From contig NZ_CP116967.1 of the NCBI RefSeq assembly GCF_032050975.1, forward strand, positions 3,407,001-3,471,000: a stretch of 64,000 bases of DNA, written 5' to 3'. This document shows positions 54,310 to 63,754 of this stretch, piece by piece. The DNA is from Candidatus Nitrospira allomarina (GTDB lineage: Bacteria > Nitrospirota > Nitrospiria > Nitrospirales > UBA8639). Numbering within the stretch: position 1 is the stretch's first letter; each line of letters starts with the position of its first letter. A model generated the notes under the pieces. That model was given only the letters and a program-made list of their open reading frames with translations, made no database searches and was not told the origin of the DNA. Made by a program: the position numbers and the translations under genes.

Positions 54310-55020
54310 TCACCACGTGGCCTCAAGCACTTCATGGTCTTGGTGAGGCTCCACAAAGGCGGCCAACCCTAGTCCGTCGGTGCTCTGGCCATCGCGCACG
54401 CACCAGGCGAGCCCTTTACCCTCCAACTTGATGACGAACACACCGCCCAGGAAATAATTCACGAGCCAGGCGAACGTGGGAGTCCCCCCGGTTGTCGACG
54501 CCGACCAATAGTTGGCCGACTGCACGTTTTGAAACGGATGCCCATCCGGCAAACAGAGTCCCCCGCCTAAGCAAAGGATCGAATTGATATCCATGAGACT
54601 CGATAGTTGTTCACGCATCGGCAGTGCCCAGCCTTTCCGTCCCCCCACCTCGCGGGTGGTGCAATGGCTGATGGCCCCGGCCCAGTTAAAGAAGGTCACC
54701 GCCGGGGAGGTTTCCCACACGACGCCCGTTTCCCGGTCACAGTAGGCAACGCCATACAGGACAGGGACAAACCGGTCTGCACCGGAGAATGTCTGTCCCC
54801 CCATCTTTGAGATACCGCACGGACCGATCGCGCCGGTGTCGGAGGTGGTAGACATGGGGTCGTTCACCATATCGTTGTGCGCATGCATGTCAGTGAACGG
54901 TTGTTGGGTGCTGTTCTCTGGTGGTGCATGTTTGGCCCAGATCACCCCTGATAGCGCCAGACACATCGTCAGCATCGCCCCACCCCCTACACCCGCAATG
55001 ATTGCTCGTCGAGCAGACAT
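54310..55020 (-). CDS. DUF1566-domain secreted or anchored protein
   Basis: The ATG at 55020 has GGGAGG six bases upstream and is preferred to an in-frame start at 55053. The product (236 residues) starts with M-S-A-R-R and a hydrophobic segment (residues 6-30), a signal peptide or anchor. The C-terminal half has G-R-K-G-W-A-L-P-M-R-E-Q-L, A-N-Y-W-S-A-S-T and A-W-C-V-R-D-G, the DUF1566 (Lcl C-terminal) pattern found in surface-associated proteins. Four or more Cys suggest disulfides. Function unknown. Confidence 0.8.
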   Translation of the reverse strand: MSARRAIIAGVGGGAMLTMCLALSGVIWAKHAPPENSTQQPFTDMHAHNDMVNDPMSTTSDTGAIGPCGISKMGGQTFSGADRFVPVLYGVAYCDRETGVVWETSPAVTFFNWAGAISHCTTREVGGRKGWALPMREQLSSLMDINSILCLGGGLCLPDGHPFQNVQSANYWSASTTGGTPTFAWLVNYFLGGVFVIKLEGKGLAWCVRDGQSTDGLGLAAFVEPHQDHEVLEATW

Positions 55021-55289
55021 TCCGTACCTCCCTGAATTCCGTGACACCGGCAACCCTCCCCATGCATCCCACTGATAGCAAACGAGAACGCCAGATTGCC
55101 TTCTTTAATATACTGGAGGAGGTATACGAATGCTATCTGGTACAACCGGCACGCAATGACGGTATCACTGAAATGTGGCGTGCGAAGTGGGAGAAGCGCA
55201 GGACGGATAATGGGGGGAAGAAAGAAGCTGGGGTTAACAGCTCCTGAGCGGAGCGCTTGCGTGTGGCGTCTTTTTCTTTTTGAGGGCTT

Positions 55290-55479
55290 CCGGGGTTTCG
55301 GCCCCGGACGACGAGGTCCTTTTGTTTCGGCAAAAGGACCCAAAACCATTGACGCCCCGTCTGGCCACATTTGAAGAGGAGGGCCGCTAACGCTTTGAAG
55401 AGCGGCCCAACTCGCCGGGCTCAGACACGGGCCGCTTAATGCGCAGAGCGTCCCTCCTGGGGCCAGCCGGCAGGCGTCG
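55290..55479 (-). repeat. Palindromic repeat, type A, inverted
   Basis: It is preceded by GCTCCTGAGCGGAGCGCTTGCG at 55241-55262 (same extra module as 52144-52165). Canonical second hairpin, third hairpin CCGGGG TTTCGG CCCCGG. Confidence 0.9.
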
Positions 55480-55588
55480 GATCAACAGTCCACATGCTAA
55501 ATGGTGCGGCGGCCCGGGTGGCTAACTGGCAGCTGATGCGTTGGAAGTCTAAATAATAGTTTCGGAAAGATAGGAAAGTTTTGAGATG

Positions 55589-55776
55589 CCGGGGTTTCGG
55601 CCCCGGACGACGAGGTCCTTTTGTTTCGGCAAAAGGACCCAAAACCATTGACGCCCCGTTCAGCCATATTACGGGAGGCGAACACCGACGGTGGGAAGGC
55701 GGGCCAACTCGCGCTGCTCAAACAGGGCCCGCCATTTTGTGCGGATGTTCGCCTCTGGGGCTGCCCGGAAGGCATC
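55589..55776 (-). repeat. Palindromic repeat, type B, only inverted type-B copy
   Basis: Head arms GACGCCCCGTTCAGCC and GGCTGCCCGGAAGGCATC, inner CGAACACCG and CGGATGTTCGCCTC, apical GGCGGGCC...GGGCCCGCC. The second hairpin is the GGTCCTTTTG form. Confidence 0.9.
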
Positions 55777-55778
55777 GG

Positions 55779-55870
55779 ACAAAGTAGAAAAGGAATAAAT
55801 GAAGAATAGTAATGTGAAGATATGTCAAGGCTTTCGGCCCGGCGGCGGGCAAACTCGCAGGGCTCAGGGC
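55779..55870 (-). repeat. Inverted spacer and half hairpin of the composite repeat
   Basis: ACAAAGTAGAAAAGGAATAAAT through GTCAAGGCTTTCGG is the reverse of the spacer at 23700-23770 and 28090-28160, followed by GGCGGGCAAACTCGCAGGGCTCAG, half a loop hairpin. This shows that half head, spacer and full head form one composite. 55871-56015 is without a recognisable feature. Confidence 0.75.
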
Positions 55871-56015
55871 AAGGGTAGCGTCCTAACGCACTCAAGCCGT
55901 TCCGGTTGCAAATTGTTAACGTCGATGACGGCAACCGGGACATGTGTTTCGTCAGATCAGAAAATTCGATCGACTATGGCGTTTGGGATTGGCCCGTTTT
56001 CGTTCTTCACCTTTT

Positions 56016-56537
56016 TTAGGATTTGACCGAGGCCTCATCCGAGGTGGCAATATCCTCGGCCCCCTCATTTTTGAAGATGGTTCGGGCACGATCCGTTGTA
56101 TCCGGATTTTCTGAATGCACCGAGATCAGGATTTTGCCTTCTTTGATCTTTCCTTCATAGAGCTTGGCTTCATATTCCGGGATGCCCATGCCGACCAGCC
56201 CGCCGGTCAATCCTCCGACTGTAGCGCCGAGTGCCACACCGCTGAGCGCGGCCATAATCGGGCCGGCAGCCACAAACGGACCAATGCCGGGGAGCGCCAA
56301 TGCCCCGATGCCCACCAGCCAGCCCAGGGCTCCACCCAACACCCCGCCCGCTCCGGCTCCGGTGACCGCTCCCTCCGGAGCCTTCGAGTGTTTTTCATGC
56401 GCTAAATCTTTGGCCCCATGGGTGTCCGGAAAGAGCACAGAGATATCGTTACTTGAGAAACCCGCAATCTTGAGATTGTCGACGATTTGCTCGGCTTGCA
56501 GAAAAGTTGTCGCAATACAAAAAACTGCTTTCGCCAT
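56016..56537 (-). CDS. Glycine-zipper general stress-like protein
   Basis: The 173-residue product has an N-terminal A-V-F-C-I-A-T-T-F-L-Q-A-E-Q-I-V-D-N-L fold like YflT/general stress protein domains, a long Gly/Ala-rich hydrophobic middle (G-A-G-A-G-G-V-L-G-G-A-L-G-W-L-V-G, G-A-T-V-G-G-L-T-G-G-L-V-G-M-G), and a C-terminal K-I-L-I-S-V-H-S strand. The middle is a glycine zipper that could insert into a membrane. AAGGAG precedes the ATG. With the BON gene upstream it seems part of an envelope or osmotic stress operon; this is inference. Confidence 0.8.
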   Translation of the reverse strand: MAKAVFCIATTFLQAEQIVDNLKIAGFSSNDISVLFPDTHGAKDLAHEKHSKAPEGAVTGAGAGGVLGGALGWLVGIGALALPGIGPFVAAGPIMAALSGVALGATVGGLTGGLVGMGIPEYEAKLYEGKIKEGKILISVHSENPDTTDRARTIFKNEGAEDIATSDEASVKS

Positions 56538-56571
56538 CTGATGCTCCTTTTCCGGGGGATAACGAGGGTAT

Positions 56572-56988
56572 TTATTCGTTCACAACTTCTAGCAGGTTGA
56601 TGACATTGTTCAGGCCGACAACTAACGTGGCCATGTTCAAAATCCGCCTTCGCTCATCATGCGTCTCCACCGGTCCCCGTAACGTGGCTTTTCCATTCAG
56701 GGTCACGATCTTAATATTGTGGGCGTTCATGGACAAGGTCTTATCGGCCATAAGTGACTGCCGAATACGCCGGGTCAGTTCCACATCCTCCTCGCTCCCT
56801 TTGGACTGGTCGAAGGGAGTCAGCGTGGTGCCCTCACTGTCCCGAATGTTTTGTTGGGAATTTTCAACTTCGGCGGACGCGACTTCGAACGCGGCCGGGA
56901 GTGTTTGACCGGAAACGGAGGGGATCTCCCAAAACCCTGCCAACGCCAGACAGCCCAGCACAATTAGACAACCTGTCACGTGCTTCAT
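56572..56988 (-). CDS. BON-domain secreted protein
   Basis: I chose the ATG at 56988 because GGA lies six bases upstream; an ATG two codons earlier (56994) is possible. The signal peptide (L-I-V-L-G-C-L-A-L-A-G-F) is followed by a linker and a BON domain: E-L-T-R-R-I-R-Q-S-L-M-A-D, I-K-I-V-T-L-N-G-K-A-T-L-R-G-P-V, L-V-V-G-L-N-N-V-I-N-L-L. BON domains bind phospholipid membranes. A Cys in the signal region (V-L-G-C) might be a lipobox, but no Gly/Ala pattern makes it certain. The stress-like gene lies 34 bp downstream. Confidence 0.85.
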   Translation of the reverse strand: MKHVTGCLIVLGCLALAGFWEIPSVSGQTLPAAFEVASAEVENSQQNIRDSEGTTLTPFDQSKGSEEDVELTRRIRQSLMADKTLSMNAHNIKIVTLNGKATLRGPVETHDERRRILNMATLVVGLNNVINLLEVVNE

Positions 56989-57433
56989 AATCATTCCGTC
57001 ATGAGGTGAAAAGAGTGAACATCAAAGGTTGGTCCGGGTCCAATGCCGGTGATGGACATATTCCCCATTTCTCCTACCACAGTGGGCCTAGATTACCCGA
57101 CCTTTTCCGAAATGTCACCATGTTGGCGGCCGGAAAATACCCGGTCGTAGAAGCACGCAAGGTGATCCCTGTGGGACGGAAACCCCGACAATGAATGTTC
57201 TTTCAGATGGGGAAGTTTCGCGAAATTTTCGTCCACCGGGCCCCTCTGACAATCGTTCGATGGACTCTCTCAACAATATCATTGACGTGTGGAGCGGGGA
57301 TGGCTTTCCGTCCCGGTTCGCGGAGCATCGCCACATCCGTGTGGGGAGATGAGTCCGGCTTCTCTTGGTCGGCCCACTGTGGTCATCACGCACAGTGAAG
57401 ATTTTCCATTCCTCGATTGTTATACTCCCAGCC
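56989..57433. other. Divergent promoter region BON / Kelch genes
   Basis: No gene supported. The Kelch gene is preceded by TTATACT about 12 bp before its ATG, a -10-like element unusually close to the start, and no -35 partner was found. Confidence 0.35.
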
Positions 57434-58504
57434 ATGCGACCCCAGGTCATTCCTGCAATCCTACGCCATGTTCCTTTGGTAAGCCCTATCCTCGTCCTTC
57501 TGGCATTCCTCAGTTCGCTCTACCTCATCGTGCCCCCGGTATCTGCACAATCAATGCAGAAAGAGGCGGATCAGGGGGTATGGCAGACGGTCAAGCCTGC
57601 ACCAACGATGCGGACTGAGGTGGCCACCGCAACCTTGAACGGCAAAATTTACGTCGTGGGCGGGTTTGAGCAACCCGCCTTCGGCAATATCATTAATCTC
57701 GGGATCACGCCATCTCTCCAGGAATATGATCCCACCACCGACCAATGGACATCCCGAGCGCCAATGCCGGTGGGCCTGCACCATGTGGGTCTCGGAGTGG
57801 CAGACGACAAACTGTTTGTTATTGGTGGATACAGGCAATCGGGACTCAGCGTCTGGCATCCCGTTGCCACCGTGTATGTCTACAATCCAGCCACGGACAT
57901 CTGGGCCGAGCGCGCACCGATGCCGACCCCTCGCGGAGCCTTGTCGGTGGCACAGCACGACGGAAAGCTCTATGCCATTGGCGGCTACGATCGGACGGCC
58001 AATAGCGCGGCAGTGGAGGTTTTCGATCCGGAGCGCAATGCCTGGACGATGCGCGCGCCGCTGCCGACCCCTCGCGATCACCTTGCGGCCGCCACCGTGT
58101 CGGGGAACATTTACGCCATCGGCGGACGCCTGAACGGCGACTATCGACAGAATCTCGCTGTTACGGAAGCCTACGATCCTGTCACCGACCGCTGGTCGCG
58201 TGTTGCAGATCTTCCGACTGCCCGTAGTGGTATCACCGCGTCCAGTGTGGGTAATCGGATATATGTGTTCGGCGGCGAACAGGAAGAAGGAACATTTCGG
58301 GAAAACGAGGCGTATAATCCGACCCGTGATGCCTGGCAGACCATGGCACCCATGCCGACAGGACGCCACGGCCTCGGGTCCGCGGTAGTGAATGACCGCA
58401 TTTACGTCATCAGTGGCGGGCCGACTCCGGGAGGCTCGTTTAGTGATGTAAACGAAGTGTTTACTCCGCCGGCATCCGTCCCCTTCACACTCCCCAAACC
58501 ATGA
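57434..58504 (+). CDS. Secreted Kelch-repeat beta-propeller protein
   Basis: From the ATG at 57434 the product (356 residues) begins with a signal peptide (L-V-L-L-A-F-L-S-S-L-Y-L-I-V, cleavage near V-S-A/Q). Six Kelch-like units follow, each with x-I-Y-x-x-G-G and later Y-x-P-x-x-D-x-W (for example K-I-Y-V-V-G-G, K-L-Y-A-I-G-G, R-I-Y-V-F-G-G). This makes a six-bladed propeller, secreted. It may bind sugars or proteins, or be an enzyme of the sialate mutarotase type; nothing decides which. An in-frame upstream start at 57365 would bury the signal peptide and is rejected. Confidence 0.88.
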   Translation: MRPQVIPAILRHVPLVSPILVLLAFLSSLYLIVPPVSAQSMQKEADQGVWQTVKPAPTMRTEVATATLNGKIYVVGGFEQPAFGNIINLGITPSLQEYDPTTDQWTSRAPMPVGLHHVGLGVADDKLFVIGGYRQSGLSVWHPVATVYVYNPATDIWAERAPMPTPRGALSVAQHDGKLYAIGGYDRTANSAAVEVFDPERNAWTMRAPLPTPRDHLAAATVSGNIYAIGGRLNGDYRQNLAVTEAYDPVTDRWSRVADLPTARSGITASSVGNRIYVFGGEQEEGTFRENEAYNPTRDAWQTMAPMPTGRHGLGSAVVNDRIYVISGGPTPGGSFSDVNEVFTPPASVPFTLPKP

Positions 58505-58642
58505 GGGGCGTCTCACGCTGCCGGGGGCTGGCCGTCATGAAATTCGAGATGAAATTTTTCGCACAGCGTCATATAATTTGCTCATAAAAAAGGATGTGCC
58601 TCTGTTTAACGGATGGTGATGAAGGGTTTGAAAGGAGAACGT

Positions 58643-58921
58643 ATGGAGTGGAGAGCGAGTCATATTCTCGTAAAGGAAAAAGGGTTGGCCGAGGACCTGA
58701 GAAAACGCCTGAAAACTGGGGCCAAATTTGCCGACCTGGCGAAGGAGTTTTCGACCTGCCCCAGCGGGTCCAAAAGTGGTGATCTGGGATGGTTTGGTCC
58801 CGGCAAAATGGTGAAGGCCTTTGAAGATGCGGTCAAACGCCTGGGACATGGCAGTCTGAGTCCGGTTGTCAAAACCCAATTCGGATATCACATCATTAAA
58901 AAAACGGGTCAGAAGGAATAA
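58643..58921 (+). CDS. ppiC: Parvulin-type peptidyl-prolyl isomerase
   Basis: The ATG at 58643 has AAAGGAG five bases upstream. The 92-residue protein is a single parvulin domain like E. coli PpiC: R-A-S-H-I-L-V-K, F-A-D-L-A-K-E-F-S-T-C-P-S-G-S-K-S-G-D-L-G-W-F and V-V-K-T-Q-F-G-Y-H-I-I. No signal peptide, so cytoplasmic. It catalyses cis-trans isomerisation of prolyl bonds. Confidence 0.95.
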   Translation: MEWRASHILVKEKGLAEDLRKRLKTGAKFADLAKEFSTCPSGSKSGDLGWFGPGKMVKAFEDAVKRLGHGSLSPVVKTQFGYHIIKKTGQKE

Positions 58922-59083
58922 CCTTTCTGACTGAGACCTCTTCCGCGATTCATACAGATCATTTCGAACAGATGAACCTGAATTATTTCTGCCCTACAAT
59001 TTCGAGGATCATACGGAAACGAAGGCTCGGGCCCTTCGACGTTACTCTCAAGACGGGATTTAGAAGGCTCCGTGACTGTTTTT

Positions 59084-59166
59084 GTCATCCTGAGAGAAAC
59101 GAAGGATCTGAGCCCAGCCCAACCAGGCCATGGCTCAGCGAGATGCTTCGCGCCGCTCAGCATGAC
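59084..59166. repeat. GTCATCCTGAG / CTCAGCATGAC inverted repeat
   Basis: GTCATCCTGAGAGAAACGA..GGATCT and AGATGCTTCGCGCCGCTCA..ATGAC form an 83-bp imperfect palindrome. It is a short interspersed repeat of a type frequent in many bacterial genomes. Half copies occur at 47878-47905 and 52743-52770. The rest of 58922-59327 holds no gene that I can support. Confidence 0.7.
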
Positions 59167-59327
59167 AATTCTGTTGAGGGTGTTTTCCTTCTGGTTTTCT
59201 TGTCATCCTCAAACGTTTATGGACCCCATCAGAATTCATCTATTCAGAATGATGACCGGTGTGAGGTGTAGAACCCGCTATGTTGTATGATCCCATTTTC
59301 GAGGATCATCATCAGCAAGGAGGTGAG

Positions 59328-59981
59328 ATGAAACAGAGACATTGTGCGCAAGTAATCATGGCGATTCTCATTTTCGGCCTGGCACCGATCCACGCCCGGG
59401 CCGAGGCCATCGTCATCGGGACGGTCAGTAAAAGTCCGTTGTCCGGCTCGGCTCCCGGCGGAACAAGCACACTCGATGTCAAAACTCTCGCACCCGATGC
59501 TTTTGCGACGACGTCCGCAAATCAGTGGGCGCTCGGCGGCCTCGTCTTTTATGAGCGGAGCGACGAAGCGTGCTATATCGGCACACTACGCACGAGTTTA
59601 AATGGTCGCCATACCGCAGAAAGCACGTCGAATAAAGCCACCAGGCCGCCGTGCACGGGTAAAAATGTTCACGACAAGCAGACGATTAAATTCGACAAGG
59701 CCGACCATGTTGTTCAGGCCATCCAGGTCTGCACCACGGATAAGAAAAAGCAAGACGACAAGATAAAAGGGGCAGAGATCTGGGCCGTGCGTGTGGGCCA
59801 GGATGGAACCCTCTTCGACGCCAGCCTGAGTGACAAATTCAGGCGCCCGAACTGTAAACGCTGGCGCGAGAAGGTTTCCTGCCCGAGCGACCAAATTGCC
59901 ATTGGCGTCGAAGCCACATGGGGCGATGGGGGTTTTGCCGGCTTGCGGCTTCGTTGTAAAGCCGTCGCGCCGATGGAATGA
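59328..59981 (+). CDS. Secreted Cys-containing protein of unknown function
   Basis: The ATG at 59328 has AAGGAGG six bases upstream; the frame is open further up but without a better site. The product (217 residues) has a signal peptide (V-I-M-A-I-L-I-F-G-L-A, cleavage A-R-A/E) and six Cys after it, probably paired. A segment K-G-A-E-I-W-A-V-R-V and the C-terminal C-P-S-D-Q-I-A-I-G-V-E-A-T-W-G-D-G-G-F-A-G-L-R-L-R-C recall jacalin-like or vitelline-membrane-like beta domains that bind carbohydrate, but this is a guess from pattern only. Confidence 0.75.
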   Translation: MKQRHCAQVIMAILIFGLAPIHARAEAIVIGTVSKSPLSGSAPGGTSTLDVKTLAPDAFATTSANQWALGGLVFYERSDEACYIGTLRTSLNGRHTAESTSNKATRPPCTGKNVHDKQTIKFDKADHVVQAIQVCTTDKKKQDDKIKGAEIWAVRVGQDGTLFDASLSDKFRRPNCKRWREKVSCPSDQIAIGVEATWGDGGFAGLRLRCKAVAPME

Positions 59982-60525
59982 CCAGCGGGAATGCGTCGAT
60001 TAAGCCTGCGCCTTGCCGTGGTCGATGGGGGATTAACATGTCTACGGATCCGGTCGACGATGACATCCCCAACACATGCTTCTTTGAATGTACAGACGGG
60101 ATAGGTTTTCCCGGCAAATGGTGGAATGATCACCAACGTTCTTCCTATGAAAATGACGAGAGTCCGTTCCTTCAACGAATGACAGGATGACGTGTCTGAT
60201 TGGATACAGGGTCGTATCTGATTGGATACGCAATCGACCACTCAACACCTGGACCGTTTTCCATCGGCGTTCCTTTTGTTTCATTCTTTTTCTTTCATTC
60301 CGGGGGTTTATCAATCGTTTTCTCAGTGGCGAGAGAGTCATTCGCTGCGCTCGCATGATTCTTGAGTTTCTGGTAGGTGATGAACCGCACCGTGTCCGGC
60401 AGTTGGATCATTGTCCTTCTTGAATTGTTTAACCACATATAGTGCCTTTCCCATCAGCAATGAAATGAAGCTGAAAACCTATATTCGGGAGTCATCTGGT
60501 TCCAGGGAATATTTGCGAGTAACGC
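59982..60525. other. Non-coding stretch before the large membrane protein
   Basis: I see no convincing gene. It contains a 13-bp direct repeat TCTGATTGGATAC at 60197-60209 and 60219-60231, and degraded pieces of a GTCATCCTGAG-type repeat around 60150-60190. A short open frame at 60187-60423 has no ribosome binding site and low-complexity content, so it is not called. Confidence 0.4.
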
Positions 60526-63500
60526 ATGGCCTCTGAAAAAAGCGACGATTTTAAAATTCCTGTGACGGGCTTATTAATTTTGCTCACCGTGCTGGGTGGA
60601 ATTTTGTTTTACCAACAACCCTTTAAAAGTGATCGGCCAGTTCATGAACAACAAAACCAGACCGTGATCGTAGGCGATAAGCGAGTGCAAAGCCGTCTGT
60701 GGCAGGACCCTTTCGCATCGGTAAAGGCTCATAAACAGGCCGAACCCAAAGCCAATCAGTCTCAGACCGGGGCTCAATCATCCCAGAGTTCTCTCATTAG
60801 TTCAGAGACCAAAGACCACCATAATTTACGCATGCAGTTACGTGAGATCACGAGGGCTATAGGAGAATACGCACCCCCATTCAAAGCCCTGATTGTCGTA
60901 ACAGAAGGCACTCCCTTTGCTTCCGGAACCGAATACCGGTTACGGCATCGCTATGCGGTGGTGTCCGCTCTTGGAGAGGCGGGGTATATCCCCGAGGAAG
61001 GGGAATTTTTCAGATATTTTTCGTGGAACCGCACAAAGCTTCAAGGTAAGGACACCTGCTGGGATGAAAGTTGTCCCGGCATGGATGTGCCTCTCGAATG
61101 GTTTAAACCGGACAACACCGATAAAGACCACGTGCTGGTCTTCTGGGTCAAGGATCAGGACCTTGAGAAAAATCCATTAGCGTCCCTGGAAGACCTCGTG
61201 GCCTTTGTGAACGATTCGGCACCCGACTCTCCACAGGAGCGAAGCCGTCACGATTCCATTGATGCCGCGATGTCGTTTACGGTGTTAGGCCCGTTTCATT
61301 CCGGAACCTTACGCGCCATGATCAGTGAAGTTCTGGGAAGACATCGGAAGGCGTCTTCCTCAAAGACACCCACCGAGGATCCAACGGCAATTCAGTACCT
61401 TTCCTATTCGGCCACCGCCTCTGAAGCAGTTCTGTTTGAAGGCCTTAACATTGATGAAGAACAGTGTTCCAGCGAAGCGGAGTGCTGGAAATACATGAAG
61501 TCCTTGGGTTTTGATGTGCATCGCGTTATAGGGACGGACGAAGAACTGGCCAGGGAACTGGCAGAGGAATTACACAAACGCAACGTGGATTTTACCGACG
61601 AACCGGATCACATTGCCCTGATCGGGGAATGGGATACGCTCTACGGGCGGAAACTGCCACTGACCTTTCTTGAAGTGACTCATCGTAATCGGAATCTTGA
61701 TCTTATCACCAAGATCAGGAATCTGGGAGACGTGGACTGGCCTGATTGGGCCCATCGCTTTAGCTACCTTCGTGGGATTGACGGTGAGTTGCCACAGAGT
61801 ATGAATGCCTCTGGCGGAAAATCCGAGAGTGACGGAACCCTTTCCCAGAACCTTTTAAAAATTAATAAGGGTCTTGAACGACCGGAAGGCCCGGCCCAAT
61901 TCGATTATTTGAGACGGGTGGCTCTGCAAATACAAGCTGAGGATCGGAGGATTCGGGAAAAGTGCCTGGACCGTGTGGGAGAAGGATCATGGCCAACCTG
62001 TCCCGGCTTTAAGGCCATAGGCATTTTGGCGGGAGATGTCTACGATAAACTGCTCCTCCTCCAAGCCTTGCGAAAGGAATTTCCCGGGGTCCTTTTCTTT
62101 ACCACCGATCTTGATGCCCGACTCTTACATCCGGGCCAATACCAATGGACTCGAAATCTGCTCATTGCCTCCCATTTCGGCCTTCGTCTTGATGACAAGG
62201 TGCAAGGGTCGATTCCCCCGTTTCGTGATGCCTATCAAACCTCATTGTTCCTGTCCACGTTGCTGGCCATTGACCCCGACGCCGTGTGTCACACGGCCTC
62301 AGGATTGTTTGCTCATGGGATATGCGACAACTCACCAGACCAACCCTCCCTTTATCGAGCGCCAAGAGTCTTTGAGGTCGGACTCACGGGCGCGTACGAC
62401 CTGAGTGACGGCACCCGCTCTATCCATGTCTCACGGCCGGACTTTGAACATGGGGAGCCCGCGCCTCCCATAGGTTTACGAACATTGATCCTGCTGGGAT
62501 GTATTCTGTTGGGTAGTTGGCTGATTTATGCGGCCATGAGCCGGAAAGCGGTGTTTCTTGCCGGAGCGGCGGCCAAATCTCCCATGTTCTGGGCCTTCTT
62601 GTTAGCCGTCGTCGGTAGCTATTCCTGGCTGTTTGTGTCCATCACCAACCAGCTCGAGGATGGAGAACCCTTTGTCTGGCTGGAAGGTATCAGTGTCTGG
62701 CCAACTGAAATTCTCAGATTGGCGGCATTCTTTTTGAGTCTTTGCTTTCTTTGCCGGGGATACAGAACCCTTCAGGCCAAATTTCGTCAACTCGAGGCAG
62801 ATTTCGATCTTTCTCCAGGAGAATGTTCCGGATGCTTCGAATGGAAAAAGTGGATGGAATTCGGTCCTGACTTTTCAAGTGGCGGCGCGCCCCCCAAACA
62901 TACGATGCGTGAAACATGGCGCATCTATACATCATTAATGGGCTTACGGTGCGCAGGATCCCGTGTTGTCGTCCAGACGGCTGTCTACCTGATTCTGTTT
63001 GCCTTCCCTATCTTCATCCTCATCGGATTTCCCACCACCCCCTGCCGGGGTGGGACGTGCTTCATTTTGGATAAGGCGATTCTTATTCTGAGTGTGGTCA
63101 CCATGTGGCTCCTGGTGTTTTTTGTGGTGTATGTCACACGGCTTTGTGCCAGGATGGTGAAGTGGGTGTTACAACCAGGGGTTGAATGGCCCCCTCGGAG
63201 TAGGCCGCGCGAACCTTGGTTCCATAGTTCTACGAAGGATGCTCTGGACAACATTCAACATGGTCTGTGGTTTTGTGGTCAGCTCACCGAAGTGGTCGGG
63301 ACCCTGATCTATTATCCCTTTATCATTGTATTGGTCATGATTGTGTCACGTTCCTCATTTTTTGATGACTGGGATCTTCCGATCAGTCTTCTTATCGTGA
63401 TAGGGAGCAACATCGGGCTGGCCGTGTTTTCAGCCTTCCATTTCCGGCAAACGGCTGAAAACGCCCGGGGACGCGTTCTCAATGAGCTGACGTCCATGTT

Positions 63501-63675
63501 GAGCACGAGTTCAGGCTCTACACGAAAAACTCAAATACAGAAGGTCATCAGCGAGGTGCAGAACTTTAGGAAAGGGGCGTTTTGCCCGTTTGCCGAACAA
63601 CCCATTCTGAAGGCCTTTGCCATTCCGTCCGGTGGCTATTTCCTCATGCTGTTCATTGAATATCTTGGCAGGTGA
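60526..63675 (+). CDS. Large membrane protein of unknown function
   Basis: The 1049-residue product has an N-terminal membrane helix (about 14-29), a large likely periplasmic region (about 30-645) and four to six further helices in the last 400 residues (for example T-L-I-L-L-G-C-I-L-L-G-S-W-L-I-Y and Y-L-I-L-F-A-F-P-I-F-I-L-I). The periplasmic part holds two segments with a Rossmann-like look, L-I-V-V-T-E-G and I-G-I-L-A-G-D-V-Y-D-K-L-L-L-L-Q-A-L, reminiscent of type 1 periplasmic-binding folds. Four Cys in C-W-D-E-S-C and C-S-S-E-A-E-C may form disulfides. I do not recognise the family. A sensing or transport role is inference. The ATG has only weak ribosome-binding sequence. Confidence 0.8.
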   Translation: MASEKSDDFKIPVTGLLILLTVLGGILFYQQPFKSDRPVHEQQNQTVIVGDKRVQSRLWQDPFASVKAHKQAEPKANQSQTGAQSSQSSLISSETKDHHNLRMQLREITRAIGEYAPPFKALIVVTEGTPFASGTEYRLRHRYAVVSALGEAGYIPEEGEFFRYFSWNRTKLQGKDTCWDESCPGMDVPLEWFKPDNTDKDHVLVFWVKDQDLEKNPLASLEDLVAFVNDSAPDSPQERSRHDSIDAAMSFTVLGPFHSGTLRAMISEVLGRHRKASSSKTPTEDPTAIQYLSYSATASEAVLFEGLNIDEEQCSSEAECWKYMKSLGFDVHRVIGTDEELARELAEELHKRNVDFTDEPDHIALIGEWDTLYGRKLPLTFLEVTHRNRNLDLITKIRNLGDVDWPDWAHRFSYLRGIDGELPQSMNASGGKSESDGTLSQNLLKINKGLERPEGPAQFDYLRRVALQIQAEDRRIREKCLDRVGEGSWPTCPGFKAIGILAGDVYDKLLLLQALRKEFPGVLFFTTDLDARLLHPGQYQWTRNLLIASHFGLRLDDKVQGSIPPFRDAYQTSLFLSTLLAIDPDAVCHTASGLFAHGICDNSPDQPSLYRAPRVFEVGLTGAYDLSDGTRSIHVSRPDFEHGEPAPPIGLRTLILLGCILLGSWLIYAAMSRKAVFLAGAAAKSPMFWAFLLAVVGSYSWLFVSITNQLEDGEPFVWLEGISVWPTEILRLAAFFLSLCFLCRGYRTLQAKFRQLEADFDLSPGECSGCFEWKKWMEFGPDFSSGGAPPKHTMRETWRIYTSLMGLRCAGSRVVVQTAVYLILFAFPIFILIGFPTTPCRGGTCFILDKAILILSVVTMWLLVFFVVYVTRLCARMVKWVLQPGVEWPPRSRPREPWFHSSTKDALDNIQHGLWFCGQLTEVVGTLIYYPFIIVLVMIVSRSSFFDDWDLPISLLIVIGSNIGLAVFSAFHFRQTAENARGRVLNELTSMLSTSSGSTRKTQIQKVISEVQNFRKGAFCPFAEQPILKAFAIPSGGYFLMLFIEYLGR

Positions 63676-63701
63676 TTGGACGGGAAACCGTTGGGGAAAA
63701 C

Positions 63702-63742
63702 AATTTCACGGGGAGCACCACGATCATACTCCCCGTGGAATT
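63702..63742. terminator. Bidirectional hairpin between convergent genes
   Basis: Two 14-base arms, AATTTCACGGGGAG and CTCCCCGTGGAATT, pair with one G-T. It lies between the large membrane protein and clpB, which converge. A T-run is not evident on either side. Confidence 0.6.
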
Positions 63743-63754
63743 GGTGGAGTGACA

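Noticed and set aside
57006-57194. Short plus-strand frame between the BON and Kelch genes
   Set aside because: No ribosome binding site and no recognisable pattern; it lies in a divergent promoter region.
57551-58516. 321-codon minus-strand frame opposite the Kelch gene
   Set aside because: It is the complement of a well-supported Kelch protein with signal peptide; the antisense product has no domain pattern.
60187-60423. 78-codon plus-strand frame before the large membrane protein
   Set aside because: Contains part of the 13-bp direct repeat and repeat debris; no ribosome binding site.
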